From: Stenotrophomonas maltophilia | GTDB lineage: Bacteria > Pseudomonadota > Gammaproteobacteria > Xanthomonadales > Xanthomonadaceae | Assembly: GCA_002435595.1 (NCBI GenBank) | Contig: DJBL01000069.1 | Coordinates: 635 to 8,623 of the forward strand | Direction of reading: 5' to 3' | Length of the DNA: 7,989 nucleotides | Shown here: positions 1 to 6,177 of the stretch, one piece after another | Numbering within the stretch: position 1 is the first letter of the stretch | How the letters are laid out: each line of letters starts with the position of its first letter | Position numbers and translations under genes: made by a program | Notes under the pieces: generated by a model | Database searches by the model: none | The model's input: the letters and a program-made list of their open reading frames with translations, nothing else | What the model was told of the DNA's origin: nothing

Positions 1-1
1 G

Positions 2-1504
2 CTGCGCCGGCTGGGCCAGCCGCAGCCGTTCGATTTCGCCACCCTCAAGGGCCAGGCGCGCGCGCTGTCGCAGGCGGCCTACCAGAGCCACAAGCGCACC
101 CTGCCCGGGCCGCTGGAAGCGCTGGACTGGGACCAATACCAGTCCATCAGCTACCGCCAGGACCATGCGCTGTGGGCCGACAAGCCCGGCAAGTACCAGG
201 CCAAGTTCTTCCACCTCGGGCTGTACTTCCATTCCCCGGTGCGCATGTACGACGTGGTGGACGGCAAGGCGCAGGAGCTGGCCTACGACCCGGCCGCGTT
301 CAACTACGGCAAGAGCGGCCTGAAGGGCAGCCACCTGCCGGCCGACCTCGGCTTTGCCGGCTTCCGCCTCAACACGCGCGCCGATACCGACCGTGATTTT
401 GCCGCGTTCCTGGGGGCCAGCTACTTCCGTGCGGTGGGCAAGGAAGGCCAGTACGGCCAGTCCGCGCGCGGCCTGGCGATCGACACCGGCATGGGGCGCC
501 CCGAGGAATTCCCGGACTTCATCGCCTATTACCTGGAGCAGCCGGCGGCCGATTCCAACACCCTGGTGGTGTACGCCCTGCTGGACTCGCCCAGCGTGGC
601 CGGTGCGTACCGGTTTGCAATCACCAACGGCGACACCCTGCTGATGGACATCGATTGCGCGCTGTATCCGCGCAAGGCCATCGAACGGCTGGGCATCGCC
701 CCGTGCACCAGCATGTACCAGGTCGGCGAGAACGACCGCCGCATGGACTGGGACTGGCGCCCGGAGATCCACGACACCGATGGCCTGTCGATGTGGACCG
801 GCGGCGGCGAGTGGATCTGGCGCCCGCTGTGCAACCCGCACAACCTGCGCTTCAACATGTTCGTGGACAACAACCCGCGGGGCTTCGGCCTGCTGCAGCG
901 CGACCGCAATTTCGACCACTACCAGGACGACGGGGTGTTCTACGAGAAGCGCCCGTGCCTGTGGGTCGAGCCCAAGGGGCAGTGGGGCAAGGGCTCGGTG
1001 CAGCTGGTGGAAATCCCCACCGTGGACGAAACCTTCGACAACATCGTGGCCTTCTGGAACCCGGAGGCCAAGCCGCAGCCCGGCCAGGAACTGCTGCTCG
1101 GCTACCGCCTGTACTGGGGCGCGCAGCCGCCGGCGCGGCCGCCGCTGGCGCATTGCGTGGCCAGCCGCACTGGCCTGGGCGGGGTGATCGGCAAGAAGCG
1201 CGCGTATTTCTCCTGGCGCTTTGCGGTGGACTTCGAAGGCGGCGAGCTGGCCGCGCTGATCGACAAGGGCGAGGTCGAGGCGGTGGTCCAGGCCAGTGCC
1301 GGCCGCGTGGAGATCGTCTCGGCGCGCCCGCTGCGCGAGATCAAGGGTTACCGCGCCATGTTCGACCTGGTCCCGCCGGACAACGCCACGGCCCAGATCG
1401 ACATCCGCCTGTACCTGCGCAGCGGCGGCAAGACGCTGACCGAAACCTGGCTGTACCAGTACAGCCCGCCGCCGGCCGGTGCGCCGGAGCGCACGCTGTA
1501 TTGA
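2..1504 (+). CDS. opgD: Glucan biosynthesis protein D (OpgD/MdoD), 3' part; N-terminus outside window
   Basis: Periplasmic protein of the OpgG/OpgD family, which shapes the osmoregulated periplasmic glucans (OPGs) made at the inner membrane. The E. coli members were recently reported to be beta-1,2-glucanases (family GH186), so a role in trimming the glucan backbone is likely. The frame is open from base 2 and gives 500 residues to the TGA. The family is usually about 530 residues, so only the signal peptide (often Tat type) and mature N-terminus are missing. Fragment residues 10-20 (FDFATLKGQAR) and 42-47 (LDWDQY) match the start of the mature domain. The conserved core follows: FRAVGKEGQYGQSARGLAID at about 142-161, GEWIWRPL at about 269-276, and RGFGLLQRDRNFDHYQD at about 293-309, continuing to WVEP near 324. 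The D of LDWDQYQ and the long N-terminal region favour OpgD over OpgG. No opgH or opgG is adjacent in this window. It converges on tdk, with a hairpin between them. Confidence 0.9.
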   Translation: MRRLGQPQPFDFATLKGQARALSQAAYQSHKRTLPGPLEALDWDQYQSISYRQDHALWADKPGKYQAKFFHLGLYFHSPVRMYDVVDGKAQELAYDPAAFNYGKSGLKGSHLPADLGFAGFRLNTRADTDRDFAAFLGASYFRAVGKEGQYGQSARGLAIDTGMGRPEEFPDFIAYYLEQPAADSNTLVVYALLDSPSVAGAYRFAITNGDTLLMDIDCALYPRKAIERLGIAPCTSMYQVGENDRRMDWDWRPEIHDTDGLSMWTGGGEWIWRPLCNPHNLRFNMFVDNNPRGFGLLQRDRNFDHYQDDGVFYEKRPCLWVEPKGQWGKGSVQLVEIPTVDETFDNIVAFWNPEAKPQPGQELLLGYRLYWGAQPPARPPLAHCVASRTGLGGVIGKKRAYFSWRFAVDFEGGELAALIDKGEVEAVVQASAGRVEIVSARPLREIKGYRAMFDLVPPDNATAQIDIRLYLRSGGKTLTETWLYQYSPPPAGAPERTLY

Positions 1505-1535
1505 GACGCGCGGACCGACAGGCGGGTGAGGCGGG

Positions 1536-1564
1536 GCCCACGGTTTGCGACGCAAACCGTGGGC
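1536..1564. terminator. Perfect 14-bp inverted repeat between convergent opgD and tdk; probable bidirectional terminator
   Basis: The left arm GCCCACGGTTTGCG (1536-1549) and right arm CGCAAACCGTGGGC (1551-1564) are exact reverse complements around a single A. In RNA the innermost pair would open, giving a stem of about 13 bp with a 3-nt loop. It lies 31 bp after the opgD stop and 19 bp beyond the tdk stop, where a shared terminator is expected. Neither side has a run of T, so this is not a textbook intrinsic terminator. It could also be one copy of a dispersed palindrome. Confidence 0.5.
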
Positions 1565-1583
1565 TGGACACGTGGATGCGGGG

Positions 1584-2195
1584 TCAGACCGCTTGCGCCG
1601 GGTCGATCTTTGCTTCGCCGCGCGTGATCTTCTTGAACTCCGCCCGGCTCACCGACACATAGCGCTCGTTGCCGCCGATCTCCACCTGCGGGCCGTCCTG
1701 CACGGCATGGCCGTGCTCGTCCACGCGCACGGTCATGGTGGCCTTCTTGCCGCTGTGGCAGATGGTCTTGATCTCCTGCATCTCGTCGGCCCAGGCCAGC
1801 AAATACTGGCTGCCCTCGAACAACTCGCCGCGGAAATCGGTGCGCAACCCGTAGCAGAGCACCGGGATGCGCAGCTGGTCCACCACCTCGCTGAGCTGCC
1901 AGACCTGGCTGCGGCTCAGGAACTGCGCCTCGTCCACCAGCACGCAGCCGAGCTTGCCGTGGAGCGCCAGGTCCCGGGCGATCAGCTGCTGCAGGTCGGT
2001 GTCGCGGTCGAACGCCACGCCGTCGGCCTTCAGGCCGATCCGCGAGGCGACCACCCCGCTCCCGGCCCGGTCATCCAGGCGCGGGGTCAGGATGGCCACG
2101 CGCATGCCGCGCTCGCGGTAGTTGTGCGCCGACTGCAGCAGGGTGGTGGTCTTGCCGGCGTTCATCGCCGAATAATAGAAATAGAGCTTGGCCAT
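1584..2195 (-). CDS. tdk: Thymidine kinase (type II), lacking most of the usual zinc ligands
   Basis: Phosphorylates thymidine (and deoxyuridine) to the monophosphate with ATP, the entry step of thymidine salvage, in the cytoplasm. The 203 residues are normal for the compact type II family. The P-loop SAMNAGKTT is at 9-17 (K15). The Walker B-like VLVDEAQF is at 85-92 and carries the presumed catalytic E89. PVLCYGLRTDFRGELF at 111-126 and GGNERYVSV at 174-182 are the family's conserved substrate-pocket and lasso segments. Odd point: the E. coli enzyme binds structural zinc in the lasso domain through CFCG and a later C-x-x-H. Here these are C146-H-S148-G and S183-R-A-E186, so three of four ligands are replaced. 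The ATG at 2193-2195 has no clear Shine-Dalgarno sequence. A TAGAAT element sits at 2202-2207, so transcription might begin at or next to the start codon. The gene is convergent with opgD and divergent from rep. The family call is certain; loss of zinc is inferred from residues. Confidence 0.96.
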   Translation of the reverse strand: MAKLYFYYSAMNAGKTTTLLQSAHNYRERGMRVAILTPRLDDRAGSGVVASRIGLKADGVAFDRDTDLQQLIARDLALHGKLGCVLVDEAQFLSRSQVWQLSEVVDQLRIPVLCYGLRTDFRGELFEGSQYLLAWADEMQEIKTICHSGKKATMTVRVDEHGHAVQDGPQVEIGGNERYVSVSRAEFKKITRGEAKIDPAQAV

Positions 2196-2201
2196 CGGCC
2201 A

Positions 2202-2207
2202 ATTCTA
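2202..2207 (-). promoter_or_regulatory. Possible -10 element of tdk
   Basis: On the minus strand the hexamer is TAGAAT, 4 of 6 matches to TATAAT. No recognisable -35 lies at the usual distance. A start site about 7 nt downstream would fall almost on the tdk ATG, implying a very short or absent leader. That would fit the missing ribosome binding site, but the evidence is weak. Confidence 0.25.
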
Positions 2208-2244
2208 GACGCCCGGCCGCCTTCCGTGGCCGCCCGGTCGCTCC

Positions 2245-2264
2245 GGCGGACGCGTCCGTCCGCC
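2245..2264. repeat. GC-rich hairpin in the tdk/rep divergent spacer
   Basis: GGCGGACG (2245-2252) and CGTCCGCC (2257-2264) are perfect complements around the loop CGTC. A second, overlapping perfect 12-bp palindrome, CGGACGCGTCCG, lies at 2247-2258, so two alternative pairings exist. The element is 49 bp from the tdk start and 61 bp from the rep start. A role as operator is possible but unsupported, since the whole spacer is very GC-rich and palindromes arise easily there. Confidence 0.35.
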
Positions 2265-2299
2265 GCCCCGGGGTGTCCCGCCCCGGCCGGGCGGCCCGG

Positions 2300-2305
2300 T
2301 ACAAT
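2300..2305 (+). promoter_or_regulatory. Probable -10 element of rep
   Basis: TACAAT matches the sigma-70 -10 consensus at five of six positions, in a spacer that is otherwise almost all G and C. It would start transcription near 2312, leaving a leader of about 14 nt that still contains the GGAG at 2317-2320. No good -35 hexamer is visible 16-18 bp upstream. Confidence 0.4.
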
Positions 2306-2325
2306 GCTCCTCCCCCGGAGATGGC

Positions 2326-4302
2326 ATGCACGGTCTCAATCCCCCCCAAAGCGCGGCAGTGATGCACTGCGAAGGTCCTCTGCTGGTGCTCGCGGGCGCC
2401 GGCAGCGGCAAGACGCGCGTGATCGTGGAGAAGATCGCCCAGCTGATCGCCAGCAAGCGCTACCCGGCGCGGCGGATCGCGGCGATCACCTTCACCAACA
2501 AGTCGGCCAAGGAAATGCGCGAGCGCGTGGCCAAGCGCCTGCACGGCGGGGATGCCGAGGACGTCACCATCTGCACCTTCCATGCGCTGGGGCTGAAGTT
2601 CCTGCAGATCGAACACGCGGCGGTGGGGCTCAAGCGCGGCTTTTCGATCTTCGATGCGGACGACGCCACCTCGCAGGTCAAGGACCTGATGTACGGGGCC
2701 AAGCCGGACGACATCGAGGATGTGAAAAACCTGATTTCCCGCGCCAAGAATGCCGGCCTCTCGCCCGAGCAGGCCATGGCGGCCGCGCGCAGCAACCGCG
2801 AGAAGGAAGCGGCCAGCGTCTATGAGCGCTACCAGCTGCGCCTGACCGCGTTCAACGCGGTTGATTTCGACGACCTGATCCGCCTGCCGGTGCAGGTACT
2901 GGAAGAAAACCCGGAGATCGCCCTGGCCTGGCGCGAACGCATCGGCTACCTGCTGGTGGACGAATGCCAGGACACCAACGATGCGCAGTACCGGCTGCTC
3001 AAGCAGCTGGCCGGCAGCAAGGGCAACTTCACCTGCGTGGGCGATGACGACCAGTCCATCTACGCCTGGCGCGGTGCCAACCCGGAAAACCTGCAGCAGA
3101 TGGCGCGCGACTACCCGGCGCTGGAGATCATCAAGCTGGAGCAGAACTACCGCTGCTCCAACCGCGTGCTGCGCGCAGCCAATGCGCTGATCGCCAACAA
3201 CCCGCACGAACACCTCAAGAAGCTGTGGAGCGACCAGGCCGACGGCGAGCGCATCCGCGTGTGGGAGTGCCGCAACAGCGAGCACGAGGCGGAGAAGGTG
3301 GCGGCGGAGATCGCGTTCCTGGCCACCTCCAAGAAGATCCCGTGGAGCGATTTCTGCATCCTGTTCCGCGGCAACTTCCAGTCGCGGCCGCTGGAAAAGG
3401 CACTGCAGCTGGTGCGCGCGCCGTACCACATCACCGGCGGCACCGCGTTCCTGGAGAGGCAGGAGGTCAAGGACACGCTGTCCTGGCTGCGCCTGCTGGT
3501 GAACCCCGATGACGATACCGCGTTCATGCGCGCGGTCCAGTCGCCCAAGCGCGAAGTGGGCGCCGGCACGCTGGCCAAGCTGGCCGAGCTGGCCTCGGAA
3601 AAGGAGCTGCCGATGGCGCACGCGGCCGAGGCGATCGGCGCGTTGTCGCAGCTGCCACCGCGCGCGGCCAACGGCCTGAGCCGCTTCACCGACATCCTGC
3701 GCGACCTGCGCGCGGAGATGCCCAAGCTCAGTTCCGGCGACCTGGTGCGCAAGCTGGTGAAGGAATCCGGGCTGGTCTCCGAACTGCGCAGTGCGTGCAA
3801 GGAAGAGTCGGTCTACCAGCGCCGCCTGGGCAACCTGGAAGAGTTGGCGCAGTGGTTCGAAGGCGGCCCGCGTGGCGCCTCCACCGCCGACCTGGCCGCG
3901 CAGCTGGCGTTGTTGTCGCGCAACGACAAGGACGACGGCGGCAACCAGGTACGGATGATGACCATGCACGCCTCCAAGGGCCTGGAATTCCCCTATGTGT
4001 TCATCATCGGCTGCGAGGACGGCGTGCTGCCGCACCAGGTCAGCCTGGACGAAGGCAACCTGCAGGAAGAGCGGCGCCTGCTGTACGTGGGCATCACCCG
4101 CGCCAAGGTGCAGCTGTGGATGAGCTACAGCAAGCTCACCCGCAAGTTCGGCGAGCACGTCCGGCTCAAACCCAGCCGGTTCTTCGATGAGATCCCGGCC
4201 GAGGAAATGCAGCGCGACGGCGCCGATCCGGTCGCCGATGCCGCGCGCAAGAAAGAACGCGCCAGCGCGGGCCTGGCCGCGATCCAGGCACTCTTCGACT
4301 GA
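2326..4302 (+). CDS. rep: ATP-dependent DNA helicase Rep (SF1A, UvrD/PcrA-like)
   Basis: A 3'-to-5' single-stranded-DNA translocase and helicase that helps the replication fork pass bound proteins and restarts stalled forks. At 658 residues it is close to E. coli Rep. The SF1A motifs are all in order: Q motif LNPPQSAAV (4-12), Walker A AGAGSGKT (23-30), motif Ia ITFTNKSAKEM (54-64), Walker B LLVDECQDTN (209-218), motif III GDDDQSIYAWRGA (239-251), motif IV LEQNYRC (271-277), motif V TMHASKGLEF (546-555), and motif VI ERRLLYVGITRAK (582-594). HVRLKPSRFFDEIP at 611-624 matches the conserved end of the Rep core. The short tail lacks the Tudor-like C-terminus of UvrD/PcrA, which supports Rep. The ATG at 2326 follows GGAG with 5 nt spacing, and the protein begins MHGLNPPQ, like E. 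coli MRLNPGQQ. The ATG at 2321 is in another frame. The gene stands alone, divergent from tdk. Confidence 0.96.
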   Translation: MHGLNPPQSAAVMHCEGPLLVLAGAGSGKTRVIVEKIAQLIASKRYPARRIAAITFTNKSAKEMRERVAKRLHGGDAEDVTICTFHALGLKFLQIEHAAVGLKRGFSIFDADDATSQVKDLMYGAKPDDIEDVKNLISRAKNAGLSPEQAMAAARSNREKEAASVYERYQLRLTAFNAVDFDDLIRLPVQVLEENPEIALAWRERIGYLLVDECQDTNDAQYRLLKQLAGSKGNFTCVGDDDQSIYAWRGANPENLQQMARDYPALEIIKLEQNYRCSNRVLRAANALIANNPHEHLKKLWSDQADGERIRVWECRNSEHEAEKVAAEIAFLATSKKIPWSDFCILFRGNFQSRPLEKALQLVRAPYHITGGTAFLERQEVKDTLSWLRLLVNPDDDTAFMRAVQSPKREVGAGTLAKLAELASEKELPMAHAAEAIGALSQLPPRAANGLSRFTDILRDLRAEMPKLSSGDLVRKLVKESGLVSELRSACKEESVYQRRLGNLEELAQWFEGGPRGASTADLAAQLALLSRNDKDDGGNQVRMMTMHASKGLEFPYVFIIGCEDGVLPHQVSLDEGNLQEERRLLYVGITRAKVQLWMSYSKLTRKFGEHVRLKPSRFFDEIPAEEMQRDGADPVADAARKKERASAGLAAIQALFD

Positions 4303-4312
4303 CCCACGCGGG

Positions 4313-4381
4313 GTAGCGCCGACCGTTGGTCGGCTGCCGTATGCCCGGCTCGAAGCGCAGCCGACCAACGGTCGGCCCTAC
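4313..4381. repeat. SMAG-like REP pair (two GTAG palindromes facing each other)
   Basis: The first 25-bp unit (4313-4337) starts with GTAG and contains the stem GCCGACC (4318-4324), loop GTT, and GGTCGGC (4328-4334). The second unit (4357-4381) is its reverse complement with 24 of 25 bases matching, and has its own stem GCCGACC (4360-4366), loop AAC, and GGTCGGC (4370-4376), ending in CTAC. The spacer is 19 bp. A GTAG-led short palindrome with this core fits the SMAG elements described in Stenotrophomonas maltophilia, REP sequences thought to be mobilised by RAYT (REP-associated TnpA) transposases. It begins 10 bp after the rep stop and could also act as a transcription terminator or RNA-stability element for rep. 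Confidence 0.85.
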
Positions 4382-4393
4382 CGTGTTCGGGAC

Positions 4394-4407
4394 GTGCATT
4401 GCACAAT
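4394..4407 (+). promoter_or_regulatory. Possible promoter/operator of the GNAT gene
   Basis: An 11-bp palindrome, GTGCA-T-TGCAC (4394-4404), overlaps a -10-like CACAAT (4402-4407), 28 bp before the GNAT start codon. A palindrome on a -10 could be a repressor site, but it is short and no -35 is evident. Confidence 0.25.
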
Positions 4408-4435
4408 CGGCGTATCGCCCGCCACCGGTACCCGC

Positions 4436-4969
4436 ATGTCCGCCGTCATCCAGACCGAACGCCTGCACCTGCGCCTGATCGATCCCGACCACGACGCGGC
4501 CGACATGCTGGCCCTGCTCAACGAGCCGGGCTTCATCCGCAACATCGCCGACCGCGGCGTGCGCACCCTGGCGCAGGCGCGTGACTACACCGCCGAGCGC
4601 GTGCTGGGCAGCTATACGCTCAACGGCTTTGGCATGTACGCCATCGTCCGCCGCGAAGACGGCGCATGGTTGGGCAATGCCGGCCTGGTCCGTCGCGCCG
4701 GGCTGCCGGCCCCGGATATCGGCTATGCGCTGCTCTCGCAGTACGAAGGACACGGCTACGCGTTGGAGGCCGCGCGCGGGGTGATGCATTACGCGCGCGA
4801 CGTGCTCGGTCACACCGATCTGTACGGCATCGTATCCCCGGCCAATCTGCGTTCGGCCGCGCTGCTGCGCAAGCTCGGCATGGAGGATCGCGGCGACCTG
4901 CTGCTGCCGCCGCCGCATGGCGGCGATGTGGTGCTGCTGTTCGCCACCCCGGGCGCACCGGCGCCCTGA
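4436..4969 (+). CDS. GNAT family N-acetyltransferase (RimJ/RimL type)
   Basis: A 177-residue acetyl-CoA-dependent acetyltransferase of the Acetyltransf_3 (RimJ/RimL) branch. The substrate, which could be a protein N-terminus, an amine metabolite or a drug, cannot be told from sequence. The opening TERLHLRLIDPDHDAADML (7-25) is the typical first strand and helix. The acetyl-CoA pyrophosphate-binding motif A is DIGYALLSQYEGHGYALEA (94-112), with Q102-x-x-G-x-G107. Motif B is SPANLRSAALLRKLGM (134-149), the usual N-x-x-S...L-x-K-x-G-M block. I chose the ATG at 4436 because the conserved N-terminus starts just after it. The frame is open further upstream, but that part overlaps rep and the SMAG repeat and has no GNAT character. 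No clear ribosome binding site is seen. The gene stands alone between the repeat and the convergent small gene. Confidence 0.88.
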   Translation: MSAVIQTERLHLRLIDPDHDAADMLALLNEPGFIRNIADRGVRTLAQARDYTAERVLGSYTLNGFGMYAIVRREDGAWLGNAGLVRRAGLPAPDIGYALLSQYEGHGYALEAARGVMHYARDVLGHTDLYGIVSPANLRSAALLRKLGMEDRGDLLLPPPHGGDVVLLFATPGAPAP

Positions 4970-5017
4970 TGCGCTTTGCTGCGCATTTGGATGGCAGCCA
5001 CTGTCGAGGCAGCGCGA

Positions 5018-5200
5018 TCAGGCCTTTGGCAACGCGTAGATGCGCACGATTTCTTCGCCGCACGCCTCGTCGTGAAAGCGGCTTTCGAAGAAGGAGAAGC
5101 TTTCCTCAAGGCCACATCGTTTGAAGATGCCCCGGACCGTGTCTATTTCGGGGGACGTGCCCTCCGGCGTGGCCCGCCTTGGTGAATCGTATGGAATTGA
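5018..5200 (-). pseudogene. Out-of-frame 3' half of the small hypothetical gene
   Basis: This 60-codon stretch on the minus strand begins after an in-frame TGA (5201-5203), ends at the TGA at 5018-5020, and has no plausible start codon. Yet it looks coding: its later part reads EIDTVRGIFKRCGLEESF and ends EEIVRIYALPKA, with mostly G or C at third positions and no low-complexity bias. It is +1 relative to the 95-residue frame that starts at 5393. The most economical explanation is a single gene of about 124 residues (5018-5393, 376 bp, one base over a multiple of three) split by a frameshift. The shift must lie between about 5203 and 5106, where both frames are open. One candidate is the C5 run at 5131-5135 (GTC CCC CGA in the first frame). 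A sequencing error or programmed +1 frameshifting would give the same picture. Confidence 0.55.
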
Positions 5201-5393
5201 TCAGATAAACTGCGAGGCCCAGCAGAAACTCGCTGATGTTGGTGGAGCCAAGACGTTGTTCGGCTTGTTCCACTCGCTCCGACCTTGAAACAAGGGATAC
5301 TTCTTCAACGCTGTCCAGATCGGAAAACAATGTGTCGAGGTCGTCGAAGGGCTCAAATCGCATGATCTGATCGTAGAGCGACATCTGTTTCAT
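5106..5393 (-). CDS. Small hypothetical protein, probably frameshifted
   Basis: I do not recognise this family. The open frame gives 95 residues. Residues 1-40 are acidic and start MKQMSLYDQIMRFEPFDDLD, followed by SRSERVEQAEQRLGSTNISE, a likely helix, and a hydrophobic FLLGLAVYLINSI (about 56-68) that could be a buried helix or a weak membrane segment. The last residues (HAGGHVPRNRHGPGHL) look unlike protein; in the +1 frame the same DNA reads as a better continuation to 5018, so the C-terminus given here is probably an artefact of a frameshift. The ATG (5391-5393) touches the yceH stop as TGA-ATG, pointing to translational coupling; a second ATG three codons downstream is an alternative start. 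By my count bases 5221-5400 are about 51% GC, well below the neighbours, which suggests recent acquisition or relaxed selection. Confidence 0.5.
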   Translation of the reverse strand: MKQMSLYDQIMRFEPFDDLDTLFSDLDSVEEVSLVSRSERVEQAEQRLGSTNISEFLLGLAVYLINSIRFTKAGHAGGHVPRNRHGPGHLQTMWP

Positions 5394-6065
5394 TCACCCG
5401 CCCAATTGCGCGCGCAATTCCGCCAGCTGCTCCTGCAGCTCGGCCACCGTGGCCTCCAGCTGCTGCACGCGCGCCTCCAGCGCCGGGCTGCCGCCACCAC
5501 CACCGCCGCCGCCCGACGCGGACCCTTTGTAGCTCTCTGCCAACGCCTGTACGTCGACCGGGCCACCGAGCAGGTGCATGTAGCGGTCTTCGCGCTGGCC
5601 GCTGGCCCTTGGCAGCTGCACCGCCAGCCCGCGCTGGATCATGCGCTCGATGTGGTGACGCAGTTCCTCCGCGTCCTGGAACTGGAACAGCCGCTCGCTG
5701 CGGGTCAGCAGCTCGTTCACCGTCTGCGGGCCGCGCAGCAGCAGCAGGCCGACGATGGCCAGCTGCTGGCGGGTCAGGTCCAGCGCGCTGCCGGCGCGGT
5801 GCTCGTAGCGCTCGGCGCGCGAGGAGAACTGCTGGCGAGCCAGCCCCATGCTTTCCAGCTGGCGCAGCGCGTGGTGCACATCGCCCGCCGACAAGGCCAT
5901 CACCGGCTCGCGCGCGGTCTTCTGGTTGGCGGCGACCTGGGCGGCGTTGACCGTCAGCGGGTAGGCGTCCGGGGTGGTTGCCTCCTTCTCGATCAGGCAG
6001 CCCAACGCGCGGGCCTGGGCCGCACTCAGCACGGGCAGGGCGGGGGTCTGGGTGTCGTCGGTCAT
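5394..6065 (-). CDS. yceH: YceH family protein (DUF480/UPF0502), winged-helix, with poly-Gly linker and C-terminal coiled coil
   Basis: A member of the DUF480/YceH family: two tandem winged-helix domains, no proven molecular role, and inferred to be DNA- or protein-binding in the cytoplasm. The start of the domain, ALGCLIEKEATTPDAYPLTV (20-39), followed by NQKTAREPVM (47-56), is the family signature. The second wing spans about 97-166 (LTRQQLAIVGLLLLRGPQTV and RLFQFQDAEEL). Residues 185-192 are eight glycines in a row, leading to a heptad-rich tail, LEARVQQLEATVAELQEQLA (196-215), a probable coiled coil for oligomerisation. The protein is 223 residues, a little longer than some family members. 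The ATG at 6063-6065 is preceded by GGAG (minus strand, 6072-6075) at 6 nt. The frame is open further upstream, but that extension is alanine-rich and overlaps the divergent gene. It is followed directly by the small hypothetical gene. Confidence 0.93.
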   Translation of the reverse strand: MTDDTQTPALPVLSAAQARALGCLIEKEATTPDAYPLTVNAAQVAANQKTAREPVMALSAGDVHHALRQLESMGLARQQFSSRAERYEHRAGSALDLTRQQLAIVGLLLLRGPQTVNELLTRSERLFQFQDAEELRHHIERMIQRGLAVQLPRASGQREDRYMHLLGGPVDVQALAESYKGSASGGGGGGGGSPALEARVQQLEATVAELQEQLAELRAQLGG

Positions 6066-6071
6066 GGCGCG

Positions 6072-6075
6072 CTCC
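6072..6075 (-). promoter_or_regulatory. Ribosome binding site of yceH
   Basis: GGAG on the minus strand, 6 nt before the ATG at 6065. It decides between this start and the longer open frame that runs into the divergent gene. Confidence 0.6.
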
Positions 6076-6096
6076 GGGGGTGTTTCAGGGCCGTGC

Positions 6097-6102
6097 AGCA
6101 TA
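6097..6102 (-). promoter_or_regulatory. Possible -10 element of yceH
   Basis: On the minus strand GGCTATGCTGC contains TATGCT, 4 of 6 matches to TATAAT. It would give a leader of about 25 nt containing the GGAG site. No -35 is obvious. Confidence 0.3.
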
Positions 6103-6167
6103 GCCGAGCCCCGCACCGCACATGATTGCCGCCGGACAAGCCGGTAAACTGGCGCGACTTTGTTGCT

Positions 6168-6172
6168 GGTGA
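6168..6172 (+). promoter_or_regulatory. Ribosome binding site of the lipoprotein phosphatase
   Basis: GGTGA, 5 nt before the ATG at 6178. It supports this start over the in-frame TTG at 6160, which would put six extra residues before the signal peptide. Confidence 0.45.
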
Positions 6173-6177
6173 CCCCG

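Noticed and set aside
1545..2825. Long plus-strand open frame crossing tdk, the spacer and the start of rep
   Set aside because: It is antisense to tdk and out of frame with rep, both of which have clear motifs; no conserved domain is visible in it.
2071..4368. Very long open frame of 765 codons on the minus strand, antisense to rep
   Set aside because: It lies opposite a full set of SF1A helicase motifs, has an Arg/Gln/His/Ala-rich composition typical of antisense reading of GC-rich genes, and also runs into tdk. It is a shadow of codon bias.
4313..4381. CRISPR array
   Set aside because: Only two units occur, in inverted rather than direct orientation, each internally palindromic; this is a REP pair.
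4187..4435. Upstream extension of the GNAT frame
   Set aside because: It overlaps the rep 3' end and crosses the SMAG-like repeat. The conserved GNAT N-terminus begins right after the ATG at 4436.
4976..5185. Plus-strand open frame of 69 codons in the low-GC stretch
   Set aside because: It is antisense to the better-looking minus-strand coding frames and has no clear ribosome binding site.
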